Source: Thioalkalivibrio sp. ALE31
GTDB taxonomy: Bacteria; Pseudomonadota; Gammaproteobacteria; Ectothiorhodospirales; Ectothiorhodospiraceae
DNA length: 64,000 bases
NCBI RefSeq assembly: GCF_000377405.1
Contig: NZ_KB905020.1
Span: 248,001 to 312,000 of the forward strand
Direction: 5' to 3'
Position 1 is the stretch's first letter. Each line of letters opens with the position of its first letter. This document shows, piece after piece, positions 42,246 to 52,138 of this stretch. The translations under genes were made by a program, and so were the position numbers. The notes beneath the pieces are model-generated. The model searched no databases, was not told the DNA's origin, and saw nothing but the letters and a program-made list of their open reading frames with translations.

Positions 42246-43019
42246 CTAATAGAGTCCGAGCGCCAGCACGAGGATGACCAGCACGGAGGTCTCCACCAGC
42301 TCCAGCGTGGCACCGGCGGTGTCGCCGGTGAAGCCGCCCAGCCAGTGTTTCAGGAGGCGGGTGGCACCCCACAGCAGCGCTCCGGCGGCGATCAGAGCCG
42401 GGATCACGCCCCACAGCCCCGACACCAGCCCCAGCACCAGTACCAGCAGGGCCGCGACACCGACCGTGCCCTTCGCGGCCCCGCGCGGCAGGTGTTGCGC
42501 CATCTCGGCCCCCAACCCCACCGGGTTCACGTAGGGAGTGGTCAGAAACAGCACCGGCGGCACCAGACGCGCCAGCACGATGGCGAGCAGGACGGCCATC
42601 CACGCGCCGGTTTCGACCACGGCCACCAGTGCCGTGCCCTTCAGCGCCAGCACCAGGATCATTGCCGCAACGGCCATCGGACCGCAGGCCGGGTCCTTCA
42701 TGATCCCGCGGGCGCGCTCCGGATGGCGTTGCCCCCCGACCCAGGCATCCACCGTATCTGCCAGCCCGTCCAGGTGCAGGGCGCCCGTCAGGGCCACCCA
42801 GAACGTCAGCACCAATGCCGCGACAAGGAGCGTCGGCGCGCCGGGAATGGCGGACAGCCCGATGCCGACGATCACCACGATCAGCCCCAGGATGAGCCCG
42901 ACCAGCGGATAGGTCAGTACCGAACGCCCCAGATCCTCGGGGCGCGGCTCCAGCGCGGGGGTCGGCAGGCGTGTGAGGAACTGGATAGCCAGCCAGAGGG
43001 GCGTCATCACGGGGTTCAT
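42246..43019 (-). CDS. cobS: Adenosylcobinamide-GDP ribazoletransferase
   Basis: 257 residues with about six membrane helices. Family blocks: AIQFLTRLPTP, a GLILG-type glycine turn, ALHLDGLADTVDAWVGG (metal-binding acidic motif), KDPACGPMAV and the C-terminal GFTGDTAGATLELVE. It joins alpha-ribazole to adenosylcobinamide-GDP, the last step of cobalamin assembly, at the membrane. It lies 349 bases after cobC; repeats and hairpins in this gap could end or weaken the cob transcript. Start ATG 43019; no ribosome site stands out. Confidence 0.95.
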   Translation of the reverse strand: MNPVMTPLWLAIQFLTRLPTPALEPRPEDLGRSVLTYPLVGLILGLIVVIVGIGLSAIPGAPTLLVAALVLTFWVALTGALHLDGLADTVDAWVGGQRHPERARGIMKDPACGPMAVAAMILVLALKGTALVAVVETGAWMAVLLAIVLARLVPPVLFLTTPYVNPVGLGAEMAQHLPRGAAKGTVGVAALLVLVLGLVSGLWGVIPALIAAGALLWGATRLLKHWLGGFTGDTAGATLELVETSVLVILVLALGLY

Positions 43020-43042
43020 GCGACCCCTCCGTCATTCCTGCC

Positions 43043-43106
43043 GGTAGGAGGCCAGCCCTCTGGCCGATGGGGCGCTGGCATTTTCCCGATCGGCCAGAAG
43101 CGAGCC
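43043..43106. repeat. Degenerate REP type A unit
   Basis: GTAGGAGGCCAGCCCTC and a decayed inverted partner CGATCGGCCAGAAGCGAG. Tandem with the intact copy at 43146. Confidence 0.6.
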
Positions 43107-43145
43107 AATACCGAGTTCATACGGCACCCTCCATCACCCCTACCT

Positions 43146-43215
43146 GTAGGAGGCCAGCCCCCTGGCCGATGGGGCGCTGGCATAGTTCCGATCGGCCAGG
43201 GGGCTGGCCTCCTAC
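43146..43215. repeat. Perfect 25-bp inverted repeat (REP type A)
   Basis: Arms 43146-43170 (starting GTAGGAGGCCAGCCC) and 43191-43215 are fully complementary. It lies between cobC and cobS. Nearby, GCGAAGCCCC (43242-43251) and GGGGCTTCGC (43273-43282) form another 10-bp hairpin, and a type B half-unit (43276-43302) overlaps it. No gene is seen in 43020-43368. Confidence 0.85.
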
Positions 43216-43368
43216 GGGGATCCTGCCCGATCGCGCGCGCAGCGAAGCCCCTGCCAGAGGCAGGCGCGGGCCGGGGCTTCGCGTGCAAGCACGCTCCCAC
43301 AGAACCGCACGCAAGTGCCCGGGCGCGGGTTGGCTCGGGGTCCTGTTGCAGTGCGGGATGGGTAATCA

Positions 43369-43932
43369 TCAGTAGGCCTGCCATGGCTCGACAATATGCA
43401 GGGACGCGAGCGGGACGTCGATACTCAGGAGTTTTTCCAGCGGCCAGCCCTCGTGCAGGGCGCGGATCAGGCGGATGACACCGCCGTGGGCGATCACGAG
43501 GACCTGCTCCCCTTCGTTGGGGGCCAGGTCATTCCAGCCGGCGACCACACGCTCGCGGAACGCTCGAAGCGACTCGCCATGGGGCGGCGCATGATTCAGC
43601 GGGTCTTCCCAGAAACGGCCCAGGGCATTGGCCTGCGTCTCCATCAGCGCTGCCGCCGTACGGCCTTCCCAGTCGCCGAAGTCGAGTTCGGCCAGGCGTT
43701 CGTCCACGGCGAGTGGCACGCCTGCCTGCCCGGCGAACGCCTCGGCAGGCCCGAGGCATCGCATCAACGGCGAGCAGACGACGCGATCCCAGTCGGCGTC
43801 ACGCGCGAGTGTCTCGCGCATTGCGTGCCAGCCTGCTGCCGTCAGCGGGACATCGCTGCCACGCCCACAAAACCCCTGCCCCGTGGTCTCGCCGTGCCGC
43901 AGCAGGCCGATGCGTGTGGCGTCCGTGCTCAA
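43369..43932 (-). CDS. cobC: Histidine phosphatase, alpha-ribazole phosphatase CobC
   Basis: 187 residues. [10 protein letters not shown] holds the phosphohistidine (RHG motif), and [12 protein letters not shown] and VIAHGGVIR complete the active site. This removes phosphate from alpha-ribazole 5'-phosphate (or adenosylcobalamin phosphate). The role is assigned from the position between cobT and cobS. It overlaps the cobT stop by 4 bases, so it is coupled to it. Confidence 0.88.
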   Translation of the reverse strand: MSTDATRIGLLRHGETTGQGFCGRGSDVPLTAAGWHAMRETLARDADWDRVVCSPLMRCLGPAEAFAGQAGVPLAVDERLAELDFGDWEGRTAAALMETQANALGRFWEDPLNHAPPHGESLRAFRERVVAGWNDLAPNEGEQVLVIAHGGVIRLIRALHEGWPLEKLLSIDVPLASLHIVEPWQAY

Positions 43933-44990
43933 CTACCCTCTCCGCTCACACCCGCCTCGGCGAAAGTCGCCATCCCCGAATGCAGCTCGCAGGCCAGGCG
44001 CAGCAGGGGCACGGCGGTGGCCGCCCCGCTCCCCTCGCCCAGGCGCATGCCGAGATCGAGCAGTGGCTCGGCCGCCAGCGCCTGCAGCAGTCGCTGGTGG
44101 CCCGGCTCCGCCGAGCTGTGGGCGTAGAAGAACCACTCCGCGATGCCCGGGCACAGGCGTTCCGCCACCAGCGCCGCCGAGGTGCTGATGAAGCCGTCCA
44201 CCAGTACCGGCAACCCGATCTGTGCCGCGGCGATATAGGCGCCGGCCAGGCCCGCGATCTCGAAGCCACCCAGACAACGCAGGCTACCCAGTGCATCGCC
44301 GCGCACGTCGACGTGAGTGCTCAACGCCTGTTCGATCACCTCGGCCTTGTGGCGCACGCCATTGGCATCCAGACCCGTGCCGGGCCCGGCCAGATCGGCC
44401 GGCGGCAGGTCCAGCAATGAACAGGCAAGTGCGGCGGCCGCCGTGGTATTGCCGATGCCCATCTCGCCACCGATGAACAGTTGCGCCCCGCCTCTTCGGG
44501 CGCGCTCCGCACACTGACGGCCGGCGTTCAGCGCGCGTTCCAGCTGCGCCGGCGTCATCGCCGGCTCACGGGCCAGATTCGCAGTTCCGGCGCCCAGGTT
44601 GAGTTGCTGCACGCCGCTGACGGCAGGTGGCTGAGCCACGGTACCCAGGTTGATCACCTCGATGGACGCGCCCAGGTGCCGCGCCAGCACCGAGATCGCC
44701 GCGCCGCCGTTTGCGAAGTTCGCGACCATCTGCGCCGTCACGGCCTGCGGGAAACGGGAGATACCCTCGGCCACAACGCCGTGGTCACCGGCGAACACGG
44801 CGATGTGCACCTGCTCCAGCGTCGGCTGGCCCACCCCCTGCATGGCGGCCAGGCGCTCGGCGATCGCCTCCAGCTGGCCGAGCGAACCCGGCGGCTTGGT
44901 CAGCTGGGCCTGCCGCTCGGCCGCTGTCTGGCGCGCCTCGGCGCTCAGGGGCGCCGGCGGCACCTGCAGCCAGTCACAGTCTTCGGTCAC
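43929..44990 (-). CDS. cobT: Nicotinate-nucleotide-dimethylbenzimidazole phosphoribosyltransferase
   Basis: 353 residues. Blocks [53 protein letters not shown] and [11 protein letters not shown] are diagnostic. Catalytic Glu is expected in the C-terminal part. It activates dimethylbenzimidazole, made by BluB here, as alpha-ribazole phosphate. Starts at 44990, downstream of a strong repeat hairpin that separates it from cobU. Confidence 0.97.
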   Translation of the reverse strand: MTEDCDWLQVPPAPLSAEARQTAAERQAQLTKPPGSLGQLEAIAERLAAMQGVGQPTLEQVHIAVFAGDHGVVAEGISRFPQAVTAQMVANFANGGAAISVLARHLGASIEVINLGTVAQPPAVSGVQQLNLGAGTANLAREPAMTPAQLERALNAGRQCAERARRGGAQLFIGGEMGIGNTTAAAALACSLLDLPPADLAGPGTGLDANGVRHKAEVIEQALSTHVDVRGDALGSLRCLGGFEIAGLAGAYIAAAQIGLPVLVDGFISTSAALVAERLCPGIAEWFFYAHSSAEPGHQRLLQALAAEPLLDLGMRLGEGSGAATAVPLLRLACELHSGMATFAEAGVSGEGS

Positions 44991-45013
44991 ATGTTCTCCC
45001 TATTCGATCCGTC

Positions 45014-45098
45014 TTCGCGGGCAAGCCCGCTCCCACAAACAAACTCGCTCCCACAAAGGCATGTGCGGCAGCCTTGTGGGAGCGGGCTTGCCCGCGAA
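45014..45098. repeat. Perfect 25-bp inverted repeat inside the cob cluster (REP type B)
   Basis: Arms 45014-45038 and 45074-45098 are complementary; the motif is TTCGCGGGCAAGCCCG followed by CTCCCACAA. A partial direct copy (CTCGCTCCCACAA) lies in the loop. It stands between cobU and cobT, which read in the same direction. Confidence 0.85.
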
Positions 45099-45135
45099 CC
45101 CTTGTCACCCTGGCTACAGCAAAGCCCGCCCCGGA

Positions 45136-45657
45136 TCACAGAAGGTCACCCTTGAGCACATGCGGGAGACCGGCGACGGTGAGGACCACGCGGTCCATCT
45201 CGGGGGCCAGGCGCTGGTGCAGCCAGCCGGCCTCGTCGGCGAAGCGGCGGGACAGCGCATCCATGGGGGTAATGCCCATCCCCGTCTCGTTGGAGACGAA
45301 GACGAGCGTGCCCGGCAGGCCCGGAATCGTCTCGATCAGGGCCTCGCGCTCGCGTTCGATCCGGGCCTCGTCCTCGGTGCACAGGAGCTGGGTCAGCCAA
45401 AGGGTCAGGCAATCGACCAGCAGGCACTGGCCCGGGCCAGCGGCCTGTTCCAGTGCCCGGGCCAGCCCCGTGTCCGCCTCGACCAGGCCCCAGTCGCCGG
45501 GGCGGTCGGCGCGGTGGCGTTCGATTCGGCGCGCCATCTCGGCATCGTCGGCCCGTGCCGTGGCGACATAGGTGACCGGCAGGCCGGATTCCGCCGCCAG
45601 GCGTTCGGCCAGTCGGCTCTTCCCGGAACGCACGCCGCCCAGGACCAGGGTCTTCAT
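45136..45657 (-). CDS. cobU: Adenosylcobinamide kinase / guanylyltransferase
   Basis: 173 residues. P-loop GGVRSGKSR at the N-terminus, then [12 protein letters not shown] with the GMP-binding His in [17 protein letters not shown] and [11 protein letters not shown]. It phosphorylates and then guanylylates adenosylcobinamide. ATG 45657 overlaps the cobQ stop by 4 bases. Confidence 0.96.
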   Translation of the reverse strand: MKTLVLGGVRSGKSRLAERLAAESGLPVTYVATARADDAEMARRIERHRADRPGDWGLVEADTGLARALEQAAGPGQCLLVDCLTLWLTQLLCTEDEARIEREREALIETIPGLPGTLVFVSNETGMGITPMDALSRRFADEAGWLHQRLAPEMDRVVLTVAGLPHVLKGDLL

Positions 45658-47141
45658 GCCACCGGCTCCGTGGATACAGCCCCCAGCAGGGCCAGTACAC
45701 GCTTCATGTCCAGGTGTTCCTCCAGGGTATCCGCCAGGCGTGCAAGACCGCGTTCGCGCGCCGCAGCCAGGTCTTCTCCCTGTCCCGAACCGGCCCGCAT
45801 ACCCGCCCAGTGCAGCAGGGCATCGGCGGCCTCCGAACGGTCGAATACGCCATGCACGTAGGTACCGGCCACGGTGCTGTCCTCGTTGCATGCGCCATCT
45901 GGCCCATGCGCCAGATACAAAAGCGGCCGCTCCAGTCCGGGTCCGGTCGTGATGCCCGCATGAATCTCGTAGCCTTCCACGCCTGCCTCCCGGCCCAGCA
46001 CACGATCCCCGTGAACACGCTCCAGACGCTTCTCGGGGGCCAGGCGGGTCTCGATATCGAGCCAGCCAAGCCCCGGCGTGGAGCCGGGCCGGCCCTCAAC
46101 ACCGTCGGGGTCGTGCACGGCGCGCCCCAGCATCTGGAAGCCCCCACAAATGCCCAGCACCTTGCCACCGTAGCGCACATGCCGTTGCAGCGCGGCCTCC
46201 CAGCCCTGATCGCGCAGCCAGGCGAGGTCGTCGCGCACCGACTTGGAGCCCGGCAGGATCACCAGATCCGCCGGCTGCAACGACTCGCCGGGCCCGACAA
46301 ACCGCAGATCCACCGCCGGGTGCAGGCGCAGCGGGTCGAAATCGGTGTGGTTGGAGATGCGCGGCAGGGCCGGCACGACCACCTTCAGCGCATCCGTAGC
46401 CTTTTCCGGCACCGCCTCCCGCGGAAGGGCGTCCTCGGCATCGAGATACAACCCGTGCAGGTACGGAATCACGCCGAGCACCGGCTTGCCGGTCTCCTGT
46501 TCCAGCCAGTCCAGCCCCGGCTGCAGCAGGCTGATATCGCCGCGAAAGCGGTTAATGACGAAGCCCTGAACCCGCGCACGCTCGGTCTCGCTCAGAAGCG
46601 CCAGCGTGCCCACCAGATGCGCGAACACCCCGCCCCGGTCGATATCCGCGACCAGGATCACCGGGCAGTCCACCGCCTCGGCGAAGCCCATGTTGGCGAT
46701 ATCGCCCGCGCGCAGGTTGATCTCCGCCGGCGAGCCCGCGCCTTCCACCAGCACGTGGTCGTACTGATCGGTCAGGCGCCCGTGCGACGCCAGCACCGCC
46801 TCGCGGGCCACCGGCTTGTAGTCGTGATAGGCCCGCGCATCCAGTTCCGCCGCGGGCCGCCCGTGGATGATCACCTGCGCGCCCTCGTCCGAGCTGGGCT
46901 TGAGCAGTACGGGATTCATGTCCGTATGCGGTTCCAGGCCGCAGGCGGCGGCCTGCAGGGCCTGGGCCCGGCCAATCTCGCCGCCATCGGCGGTCACGGC
47001 GCTGTTCAACGCCATGTTCTGCGGCTTGAACGGCACCACCGACAGTCCACGGCGATACAGCACGCGCGCGAGCCCCGCCACCAGCACGCTCTTGCCGGCA
47101 TCCGAGGTCGTCCCCTGCACCATCAGCGTCGTGCCCGTCAT
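45654..47141 (-). CDS. cobQ: Cobyric acid synthase
   Basis: 495 residues. The N-terminal ATPase begins [18 protein letters not shown] with KPQNMALNS. The C-terminal glutamine amidotransferase has nucleophile Cys in [13 protein letters not shown] and His in VHGVFD. It amidates four side chains of adenosylcobyrinic acid a,c-diamide. ATG 47141 chosen; earlier residues are low-complexity. Coupled at both ends by 4-base overlaps. Confidence 0.97.
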   Translation of the reverse strand: MTGTTLMVQGTTSDAGKSVLVAGLARVLYRRGLSVVPFKPQNMALNSAVTADGGEIGRAQALQAAACGLEPHTDMNPVLLKPSSDEGAQVIIHGRPAAELDARAYHDYKPVAREAVLASHGRLTDQYDHVLVEGAGSPAEINLRAGDIANMGFAEAVDCPVILVADIDRGGVFAHLVGTLALLSETERARVQGFVINRFRGDISLLQPGLDWLEQETGKPVLGVIPYLHGLYLDAEDALPREAVPEKATDALKVVVPALPRISNHTDFDPLRLHPAVDLRFVGPGESLQPADLVILPGSKSVRDDLAWLRDQGWEAALQRHVRYGGKVLGICGGFQMLGRAVHDPDGVEGRPGSTPGLGWLDIETRLAPEKRLERVHGDRVLGREAGVEGYEIHAGITTGPGLERPLLYLAHGPDGACNEDSTVAGTYVHGVFDRSEAADALLHWAGMRAGSGQGEDLAAARERGLARLADTLEEHLDMKRVLALLGAVSTEPVA

Positions 47142-48139
47142 GCCCGCTGCAGCCCCGCTTCCAGGCGCTGCCACTCGGCCGCGTCACCCGGCAGGCCAAA
47201 GCGAAGACTCCCAGGCGCATCGAATCGACGCACCAGGATGCCCCGCCGGCCCAGATGGTCCTGCCAACCCGCGGGATCATCCACCCGGCACCACTGGAAC
47301 AGCGCGGTGCCGCCGGTGGGCGCCAGCCCGTGCGCACGCAGCCGTTCCGCCAGGCGCTGGCCGCGCGCCTGCAGGAGGCTCCGTGTCTCGGCCTGCCAGG
47401 CGCGGTCGGTCAGCGCCCGAGTAGCAACCCAGCGCGAAGGTCCGGCAAGACCCCATGGACCCAGACGGGCGGCCAGCTGCGCGCGCATCGCGTCGTCGGC
47501 GATCACAAACCCGACCCGCGCGCCCGCCAGCCCGAAGAACTTGCCCAGGGAACGCAGCACCACCAGGCCTTCGCGCGACGCTTCCTGCGCGAGACTGGCC
47601 CCCGGCGTCACATCCATGAAGGCCTCGTCCACGATCAGCCAGCCTCCACGCGCGGCCAGTTCCGCATGCCAGGCCAGCAGGTCCGCACGCTCGAAGCACT
47701 GCCCCGTCGGGTTATTCGGGTGGACCAGCACCAGCACGTCCAGCTCGGGCAGCGCCGCGGCGATCGCCTCGCCACTCAGCGGGCGCACCGTGTGTCCGGC
47801 CTCGCGCCAGGCCCGGGCGTGCTCGTTGTAGCTGGGCTCGAGGATGCCGACGCGCGCCGTATCCGGCCGCAGCGCCGGCAACAACTGGATCGCCGCCTGC
47901 GAGCCGGCGACGGGCAAAAGGGCCGCGGTGCCGTAATAGTCGGCGGCCGCGGCCTCAAGCCCGTCGTCCAGTTCCGGCAGCCGCGCCCAGACGCGCTGCG
48001 GGGCCTCGCCCACGGGATAGCCATGCGGGTTGATGCCGGTGGAGAGATCCAGCCACTCGCTTGCCGGAATGCCGTAGCGCGCAGCCGCCTGGCGCACGCC
48101 ACCCCCGTGCACCTGCACGAGCGCCTGGGGTTCGGGCAT
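47138..48139 (-). CDS. cobD: Threonine-phosphate decarboxylase (aminotransferase fold)
   Basis: 333 residues, PLP-dependent class I fold. [11 protein letters not shown] marks the Cob branch, HPNNPTGQ and VDEAFMD hold cofactor contacts, and the Schiff-base lysine is in [13 protein letters not shown]. It makes (R)-1-amino-2-propanol phosphate for the nucleotide loop. In Pseudomonas the same gene is called cobC. Starts at ATG 48139. The stop overlaps cobQ's start by 4 bases. Confidence 0.93.
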   Translation of the reverse strand: MPEPQALVQVHGGGVRQAAARYGIPASEWLDLSTGINPHGYPVGEAPQRVWARLPELDDGLEAAAADYYGTAALLPVAGSQAAIQLLPALRPDTARVGILEPSYNEHARAWREAGHTVRPLSGEAIAAALPELDVLVLVHPNNPTGQCFERADLLAWHAELAARGGWLIVDEAFMDVTPGASLAQEASREGLVVLRSLGKFFGLAGARVGFVIADDAMRAQLAARLGPWGLAGPSRWVATRALTDRAWQAETRSLLQARGQRLAERLRAHGLAPTGGTALFQWCRVDDPAGWQDHLGRRGILVRRFDAPGSLRFGLPGDAAEWQRLEAGLQRA

Positions 48140-48155
48140 GGGAGCCGTTTTCGGA

Positions 48156-49058
48156 TCAGAACAGGACAACGACAATCACCCCCACCACGATGAATGCCAT
48201 CCAGATCGCCAGCGCCCGGTCCACCAGCGCCACCGCCCGACGAATGCCCGCGGCATCGGCCAGATGGCCCATGCCCAGGCGCGGGCGCCACTCGCGCTGG
48301 CCGCCATACGGCGCCGGGCCGCCCAGCACCACGCCCAGCGCACCGGCCCCAGCGGCCATTACCGGCCCGGCATTCGGGCTCTTCCAGCCGGCGGCCTGTT
48401 CACGCCAGCACTGCAATGCGTCCCGACCGCGCCCCGCCAGGGCATAGGCCAGGGCCGTCAGACGCGCCGGGATCAGGTTCATGGCGTCATCCAGCCGCGC
48501 GGCCGCCCAGCCGAACGTGGCATACCGCTCGTTACGGTACCCCCACATCGCATCAAGGGTATTGACCAGCCGGTAGGCCACCACGCCCGGTGCCCCGGCG
48601 ACCAGGAACCAGAAGATCGTGGCAAACAGCGCATCGTTGCCGTTCTCCAGGACCGACTCGATGGTCGCCCCGCTCACCCCGCGCACGTCCAGGGCCTCCG
48701 TGTCCCGACTGACCAGCATCCCCACGCCCGTGCGGGCACCGTGCAAATCATCCGTCTCCAGGGCCCGCGCGACCACCTCGGCGTGTTCGTCCAGGCTGCG
48801 CCAGCCGATCGCCAGGGTCAGGATCGCCAGCGACAGCAGCCAGCCCCACGCCAGCGACGCCCCCAGAGCGGCCAGCGCCACCCATGGCAGGACCAGCGCC
48901 GCGAGCAGCAACGCCCCGCGCAGGCGACTGGGCGCATGCCAGCGCGCCTCGGCCCAGGCCGCCAGCCGACCGAACCCGGCCAGCGGGTGGAATCGCCGCG
49001 GATCGCCGAACAAGCGATCGAGGATCAGGGCGCCTATCAGGATCAGGAAAGCGCTCAT
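48156..49058 (-). CDS. cbiB: Adenosylcobinamide-phosphate synthase
   Basis: 300 residues, about five membrane segments. The family start ILDRLFGDPRRFHPLAGFGRLA and VLENGNDALFATIFWF, YRLVNTLDAMWGYRNERY are clear. It attaches aminopropanol (phosphate) to cobyric acid. ATG 49058 overlaps the bluB stop. Confidence 0.95.
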   Translation of the reverse strand: MSAFLILIGALILDRLFGDPRRFHPLAGFGRLAAWAEARWHAPSRLRGALLLAALVLPWVALAALGASLAWGWLLSLAILTLAIGWRSLDEHAEVVARALETDDLHGARTGVGMLVSRDTEALDVRGVSGATIESVLENGNDALFATIFWFLVAGAPGVVAYRLVNTLDAMWGYRNERYATFGWAAARLDDAMNLIPARLTALAYALAGRGRDALQCWREQAAGWKSPNAGPVMAAGAGALGVVLGGPAPYGGQREWRPRLGMGHLADAAGIRRAVALVDRALAIWMAFIVVGVIVVVLF

Positions 49059-49807
49059 GCGCTGTCGGATCCGGTCCGTTCGTCCGCCCCGTTTCCGGCG
49101 CCTGCCGCATCCGGGGCGGCCGCCAGCTCGCCGGGCACGCCCCAGCGATCCTGAAAGACCAGTTCTTCCAGGGGCCGCCGGCGATCCCAGCCCGCGGTCT
49201 CCAGCATTGGCCGGTCGTAGAAACGCTCCACATGGCCGAGGCACAGCACCGCGATCGGATAGCCGCCCTCCGGCATGTCCAGCTGCCGCGCCAGCCAGTC
49301 CGGATCGAACAGCGAGACCCAGCCCATGCCCAGCCCCTCCGCGCGGGCCGCCAGCCACAGGTTCTGAATCGCGCAGGCCGCCGAGCACAGGTCCATCTCG
49401 GGTAGCGTACGGCGCCCCAGCACATAGCGTTCACGGCCGTCGGTCAGGGCCACCACCAGCAACTCCCCCGCCTCGCGGATCCCTTCCAGCTTCAGGCGGT
49501 GCACCTCCGCCGCGCGCTCCCCGCAGGCCTCGGCGGTGCGGGCCTGCTCGTCCGCGGCGTGGGCATGCAGGGCCTCGCGCAGCGCCGGGTCGGTTACCCG
49601 CAGGAAGCGCCAGGGCTGCATGTACCCGACGCTGGGCGCGCGGTGGGCGGCCTCCAGCAGCCGGCGCAGCGTAGAGCCATCCACCGGATCCGGACGGAAA
49701 TGGCGCATGTCGCGGCGTTCCCCGATCACGCGATAAACCGCCTCGCGCTCGGCCGAGGCGAACGCGTTCGGATGCTCTGCTGTCGGTTTGGGGTCTGGGT
49801 TCGTCAT
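49055..49807 (-). CDS. bluB: 5,6-dimethylbenzimidazole synthase
   Basis: 250 residues, nitroreductase fold. RRDMRHFRPDPVD, LLEAAHRAPSVGYMQPWRFLRV and GLGMGWVSLFDP are diagnostic of BluB, which cannibalises FMNH2 with O2 to make the lower ligand. This shows aerobic ligand synthesis. About 20 extra C-terminal residues are disordered. It is the first gene after the cobalamin riboswitch. Confidence 0.95.
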   Translation of the reverse strand: MTNPDPKPTAEHPNAFASAEREAVYRVIGERRDMRHFRPDPVDGSTLRRLLEAAHRAPSVGYMQPWRFLRVTDPALREALHAHAADEQARTAEACGERAAEVHRLKLEGIREAGELLVVALTDGRERYVLGRRTLPEMDLCSAACAIQNLWLAARAEGLGMGWVSLFDPDWLARQLDMPEGGYPIAVLCLGHVERFYDRPMLETAGWDRRRPLEELVFQDRWGVPGELAAAPDAAGAGNGADERTGSDSA

Positions 49808-49848
49808 GCGTTTCCGTCGGGGCGACGGCACGGCGAAACCACGAAGGA

Positions 49849-49872
49849 ACGGGCACCGCAGATGGTGCCCGT
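49849..49872 (-). promoter_or_regulatory. Hairpin between riboswitch and bluB (expression platform)
   Basis: A perfect 9-bp stem ACGGGCACC/GGTGCCCGT with a 6-base loop follows the riboswitch on the transcript. Only short T-rich sequence follows, so it may act as a weak terminator or by blocking translation rather than as a strong intrinsic terminator. Confidence 0.6.
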
Positions 49873-49914
49873 GCCCTCGATCGTTGCCCGCCGCACGATC
49901 GCAGGATGCGTCAT

Positions 49915-50100
49915 CACCAGGCCGGTCTCCGGGCTTGCGAGCGTCGGCGGCTGCCGATGCCACAGACGCCTTCCCGTGACCCGTGGGGGCACAGTGGCCA
50001 AGCCTGCGGTGTGGTTCGCCGCTCACTTACCGTTGCGGGGGCAGCACCGGATTTGCACCGGCTTCCCGTTTCACCTGCGCAGTGCAGGCACCTGATTCAA
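49915..50100 (-). promoter_or_regulatory. Cobalamin riboswitch
   Basis: The minus strand carries the conserved core of Cbl elements: GGGAAGCCGGTGCAAATC, then CTGCCCCCGCAACGGTAAG, CACGGGTCACGGGAAGGC, and the B12 box AAGCCCGGAGACCGGCC (49919-49936). It should bind adenosylcobalamin and lower expression of bluB-cbiB-cobD-cobQ-cobU and perhaps the later cob genes. With the hairpin and promoter it explains the 49808-50257 gap. Confidence 0.96.
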
Positions 50101-50108
50101 GCCGCCGT

Positions 50109-50138
50109 ATGATACGCGTTCGGCGCGCCCCCGACCAA
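50109..50138 (-). promoter_or_regulatory. Sigma-70 promoter of the riboswitch-led cob operon
   Basis: Minus-strand TTGGTC (50138-50133), 18-base spacer, TATCAT (50114-50109). Transcription would start just before the riboswitch. Confidence 0.65.
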
Positions 50139-50257
50139 TTTGGGCACCAAACCATCTTGCCCATGCTGCTATGATGAAACGCTTTTGCGGCTTGCGCGCG
50201 GTATTGCACCCACCGTCTAATCAACCTCAAAAGCATGACACAACCATCGGATATTCA

Positions 50258-51160
50258 ATGGACTTCAAGGCCTTCGGACGTAACCCCGCGATGTTCCTCG
50301 CGATGTTCCTGTGCACGGCGCCGGCACTGGCCGGACCGGTCTCGGTAACCGACGATGACGGTCACGAGGTCCGGCTCGAACAGCCCGCCGAGCGCATCGT
50401 CAGTCTCGCGCCGCACATCACCGAGGTGCTGTTCGCCGTCGGCGCCGGCGACAAGCTGGTGGGCGCCACTCAGCACAGCGACTTCCCGCCGGAGGCGGAG
50501 ATGCTCCCCCGGGTGGGCGGCTACAGCCGCATCGACATGGAGCGCGTCGTGCAACTGGATCCGGACCTGGTCGTTGCCTGGCGCAGCGGAAACTCGCAAT
50601 CCCAGATCGAACACCTGCGCGAGCTCGGCTTCCACGTCTACGTGTCGGAGCCCCGCAGCTTCGACGGCGTGGCCGCCAGCATGCGCCGCATGGCCCAGCT
50701 CGCCGGCACCGAGACGCAGGGCGACGAGGCGGTGCGAAGCTTCGAGGAGGCGATCGACACCCTGCGCCAGGACTACGCCGAACGCGACCCGGTACGCCTG
50801 TTCTATCAGGTGTGGGAACAGCCCCTGATGACGGTGAACGACGACCACCTGATCAGCGAGGCGATCCGCCTGTGCGGCGGGGTAAACGTATTCGGCCACC
50901 TGGATCGCCTGGTCCCGCGCATGGATCGCGAGGCGGTCATCGAGGCCGATCCGGAGGTCATCATTGGCGGCGGCATGGGCGAGGATCGCCCCGACTGGGT
51001 CCTGGCCTGGACGCAATGGGAGGACATGACCGCGGTCCAGCGCGACAACCTGTTCTTCATCCCGCCGTCCCTGCTGCAGCGCCATACCCCGCGCATCGCC
51101 GAGGGCACCCGCCTGATGTGCGAGGAGCTCGAGCGGGCGCGCCTGCGCCGGGCGGACTGA
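50258..51160 (+). CDS. btuF: Cobalamin-binding periplasmic protein BtuF
   Basis: 300 residues. A signal peptide (about 1-24, ending APALA) precedes a helical-backbone binding protein: RIVSLAPHITEVLFAVGAGDKLVGATQHSDFP, then VGGYSRIDMERVVQLDPDLVVAW. These patterns are shared by BtuF. The start ATG 50258 is chosen to give the signal peptide. It is divergent from the cob operon and begins the btuFCD import unit. No riboswitch is visible on the plus strand. Confidence 0.9.
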   Translation: MDFKAFGRNPAMFLAMFLCTAPALAGPVSVTDDDGHEVRLEQPAERIVSLAPHITEVLFAVGAGDKLVGATQHSDFPPEAEMLPRVGGYSRIDMERVVQLDPDLVVAWRSGNSQSQIEHLRELGFHVYVSEPRSFDGVAASMRRMAQLAGTETQGDEAVRSFEEAIDTLRQDYAERDPVRLFYQVWEQPLMTVNDDHLISEAIRLCGGVNVFGHLDRLVPRMDREAVIEADPEVIIGGGMGEDRPDWVLAWTQWEDMTAVQRDNLFFIPPSLLQRHTPRIAEGTRLMCEELERARLRRAD

Positions 51161-51166
51161 CCCCTC

Positions 51167-52138
51167 GTGACCCGCGCCTTCCTCCTTGCCGCCGCAGTCC
51201 TGCTGCCGGCGTCGCTGCTGGCGGTGCTGATCGCGCTGGCCTTCGGCAGTGTCGCGATCGCGCCCGGCGACCTGCTGGCGGTGATGCTCGGCGAGGGCAG
51301 CCGCCTGCACGACACGCTGGTGCTGGAGCTGCGCCTGCCGCGCGCCCTGGCGGCCTTCGCCGCAGGCGGGTTGCTGGGTCTGGCCGGCGCGCTGATGCAG
51401 GTGCTGCTGCGCAACCCGCTGGCCGATCCCTACGTGCTGGGCCTCTCTGGCGGCGCCTCCGTCGGCGCCCTGCTGGCGATGCTCGCGGGCCTGTCGATGT
51501 TCTCCGTCTCGCTGGCCGCGTTCGCCGGTGCCCTCCTGTCCACGGTGATCGTGTTCGGCCTGGCGCACGGTACCGGCAGCTGGACCCCCACGCGCCTGCT
51601 TCTGACGGGCGTGGTGGTCGCGGCGGGCTGGGGCGCCATGATCAGTTTCCTGCTCGCAGTCAGCCCGACGGCCGAGCTTCCGGGCATGCTGTACTGGCTG
51701 ATGGGCGATGTGTCCCATGCCCGCAACCCCTATCCCGCCTGGATCCTGCTGGTGCTGGTCGTGTTCCTCGCCCTGCCGCTGGGCCGCACGCTGAACGTGC
51801 TCGCGCGCGGCCCGATGCAGGCCGCTGCACTCGGGGTGGCGGTGCGCCCGGTGGAATGGAGCATCTATGTCGCCGCCGCGCTGATCACCGCGACCGCGGT
51901 CATGCAGGTCGGCGCGGTCGGCTTTGTCGGGCTGATCGTGCCGCACATGCTGCGCCTGGTCTTCGGCAACGACCAGCGCGTGATCCTGCCGGCCTCCGCG
52001 CTGGGCGGCGGCATCCTGCTGACGCTGGCCGACACCCTCGCCCGCACCATGATCGCTCCGGAGCAGTTGCCGGTCGGCGTAATCACCGCGATGCTGGGGG
52101 TCCCCGTGTTCCTGTTCCTGCTGTACCGGAGCCGCTGA
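51167..52138 (+). CDS. btuC: Cobalamin ABC permease BtuC (FecCD family)
   Basis: 323 residues, nine to ten membrane helices. RLPRALAAFAAGGLLGLAGALMQ and RNPLADPYVLGLSGGASVGAL are the FecCD hallmarks; GAVGFVGLIVPHMLR is the coupling-helix region. GTG start 51167, six bases after btuF. Specificity for B12 is inferred from BtuF and from the adjoining cob genes. Confidence 0.92.
   Translation: MTRAFLLAAAVLLPASLLAVLIALAFGSVAIAPGDLLAVMLGEGSRLHDTLVLELRLPRALAAFAAGGLLGLAGALMQVLLRNPLADPYVLGLSGGASVGALLAMLAGLSMFSVSLAAFAGALLSTVIVFGLAHGTGSWTPTRLLLTGVVVAAGWGAMISFLLAVSPTAELPGMLYWLMGDVSHARNPYPAWILLVLVVFLALPLGRTLNVLARGPMQAAALGVAVRPVEWSIYVAAALITATAVMQVGAVGFVGLIVPHMLRLVFGNDQRVILPASALGGGILLTLADTLARTMIAPEQLPVGVITAMLGVPVFLFLLYRSR

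Noticed and set aside
41018-43302. Repeated palindromes considered as a CRISPR array
   Set aside because: Copies are few, unevenly spaced, internally palindromic and of several families. There are no regular spacers and no cas genes.
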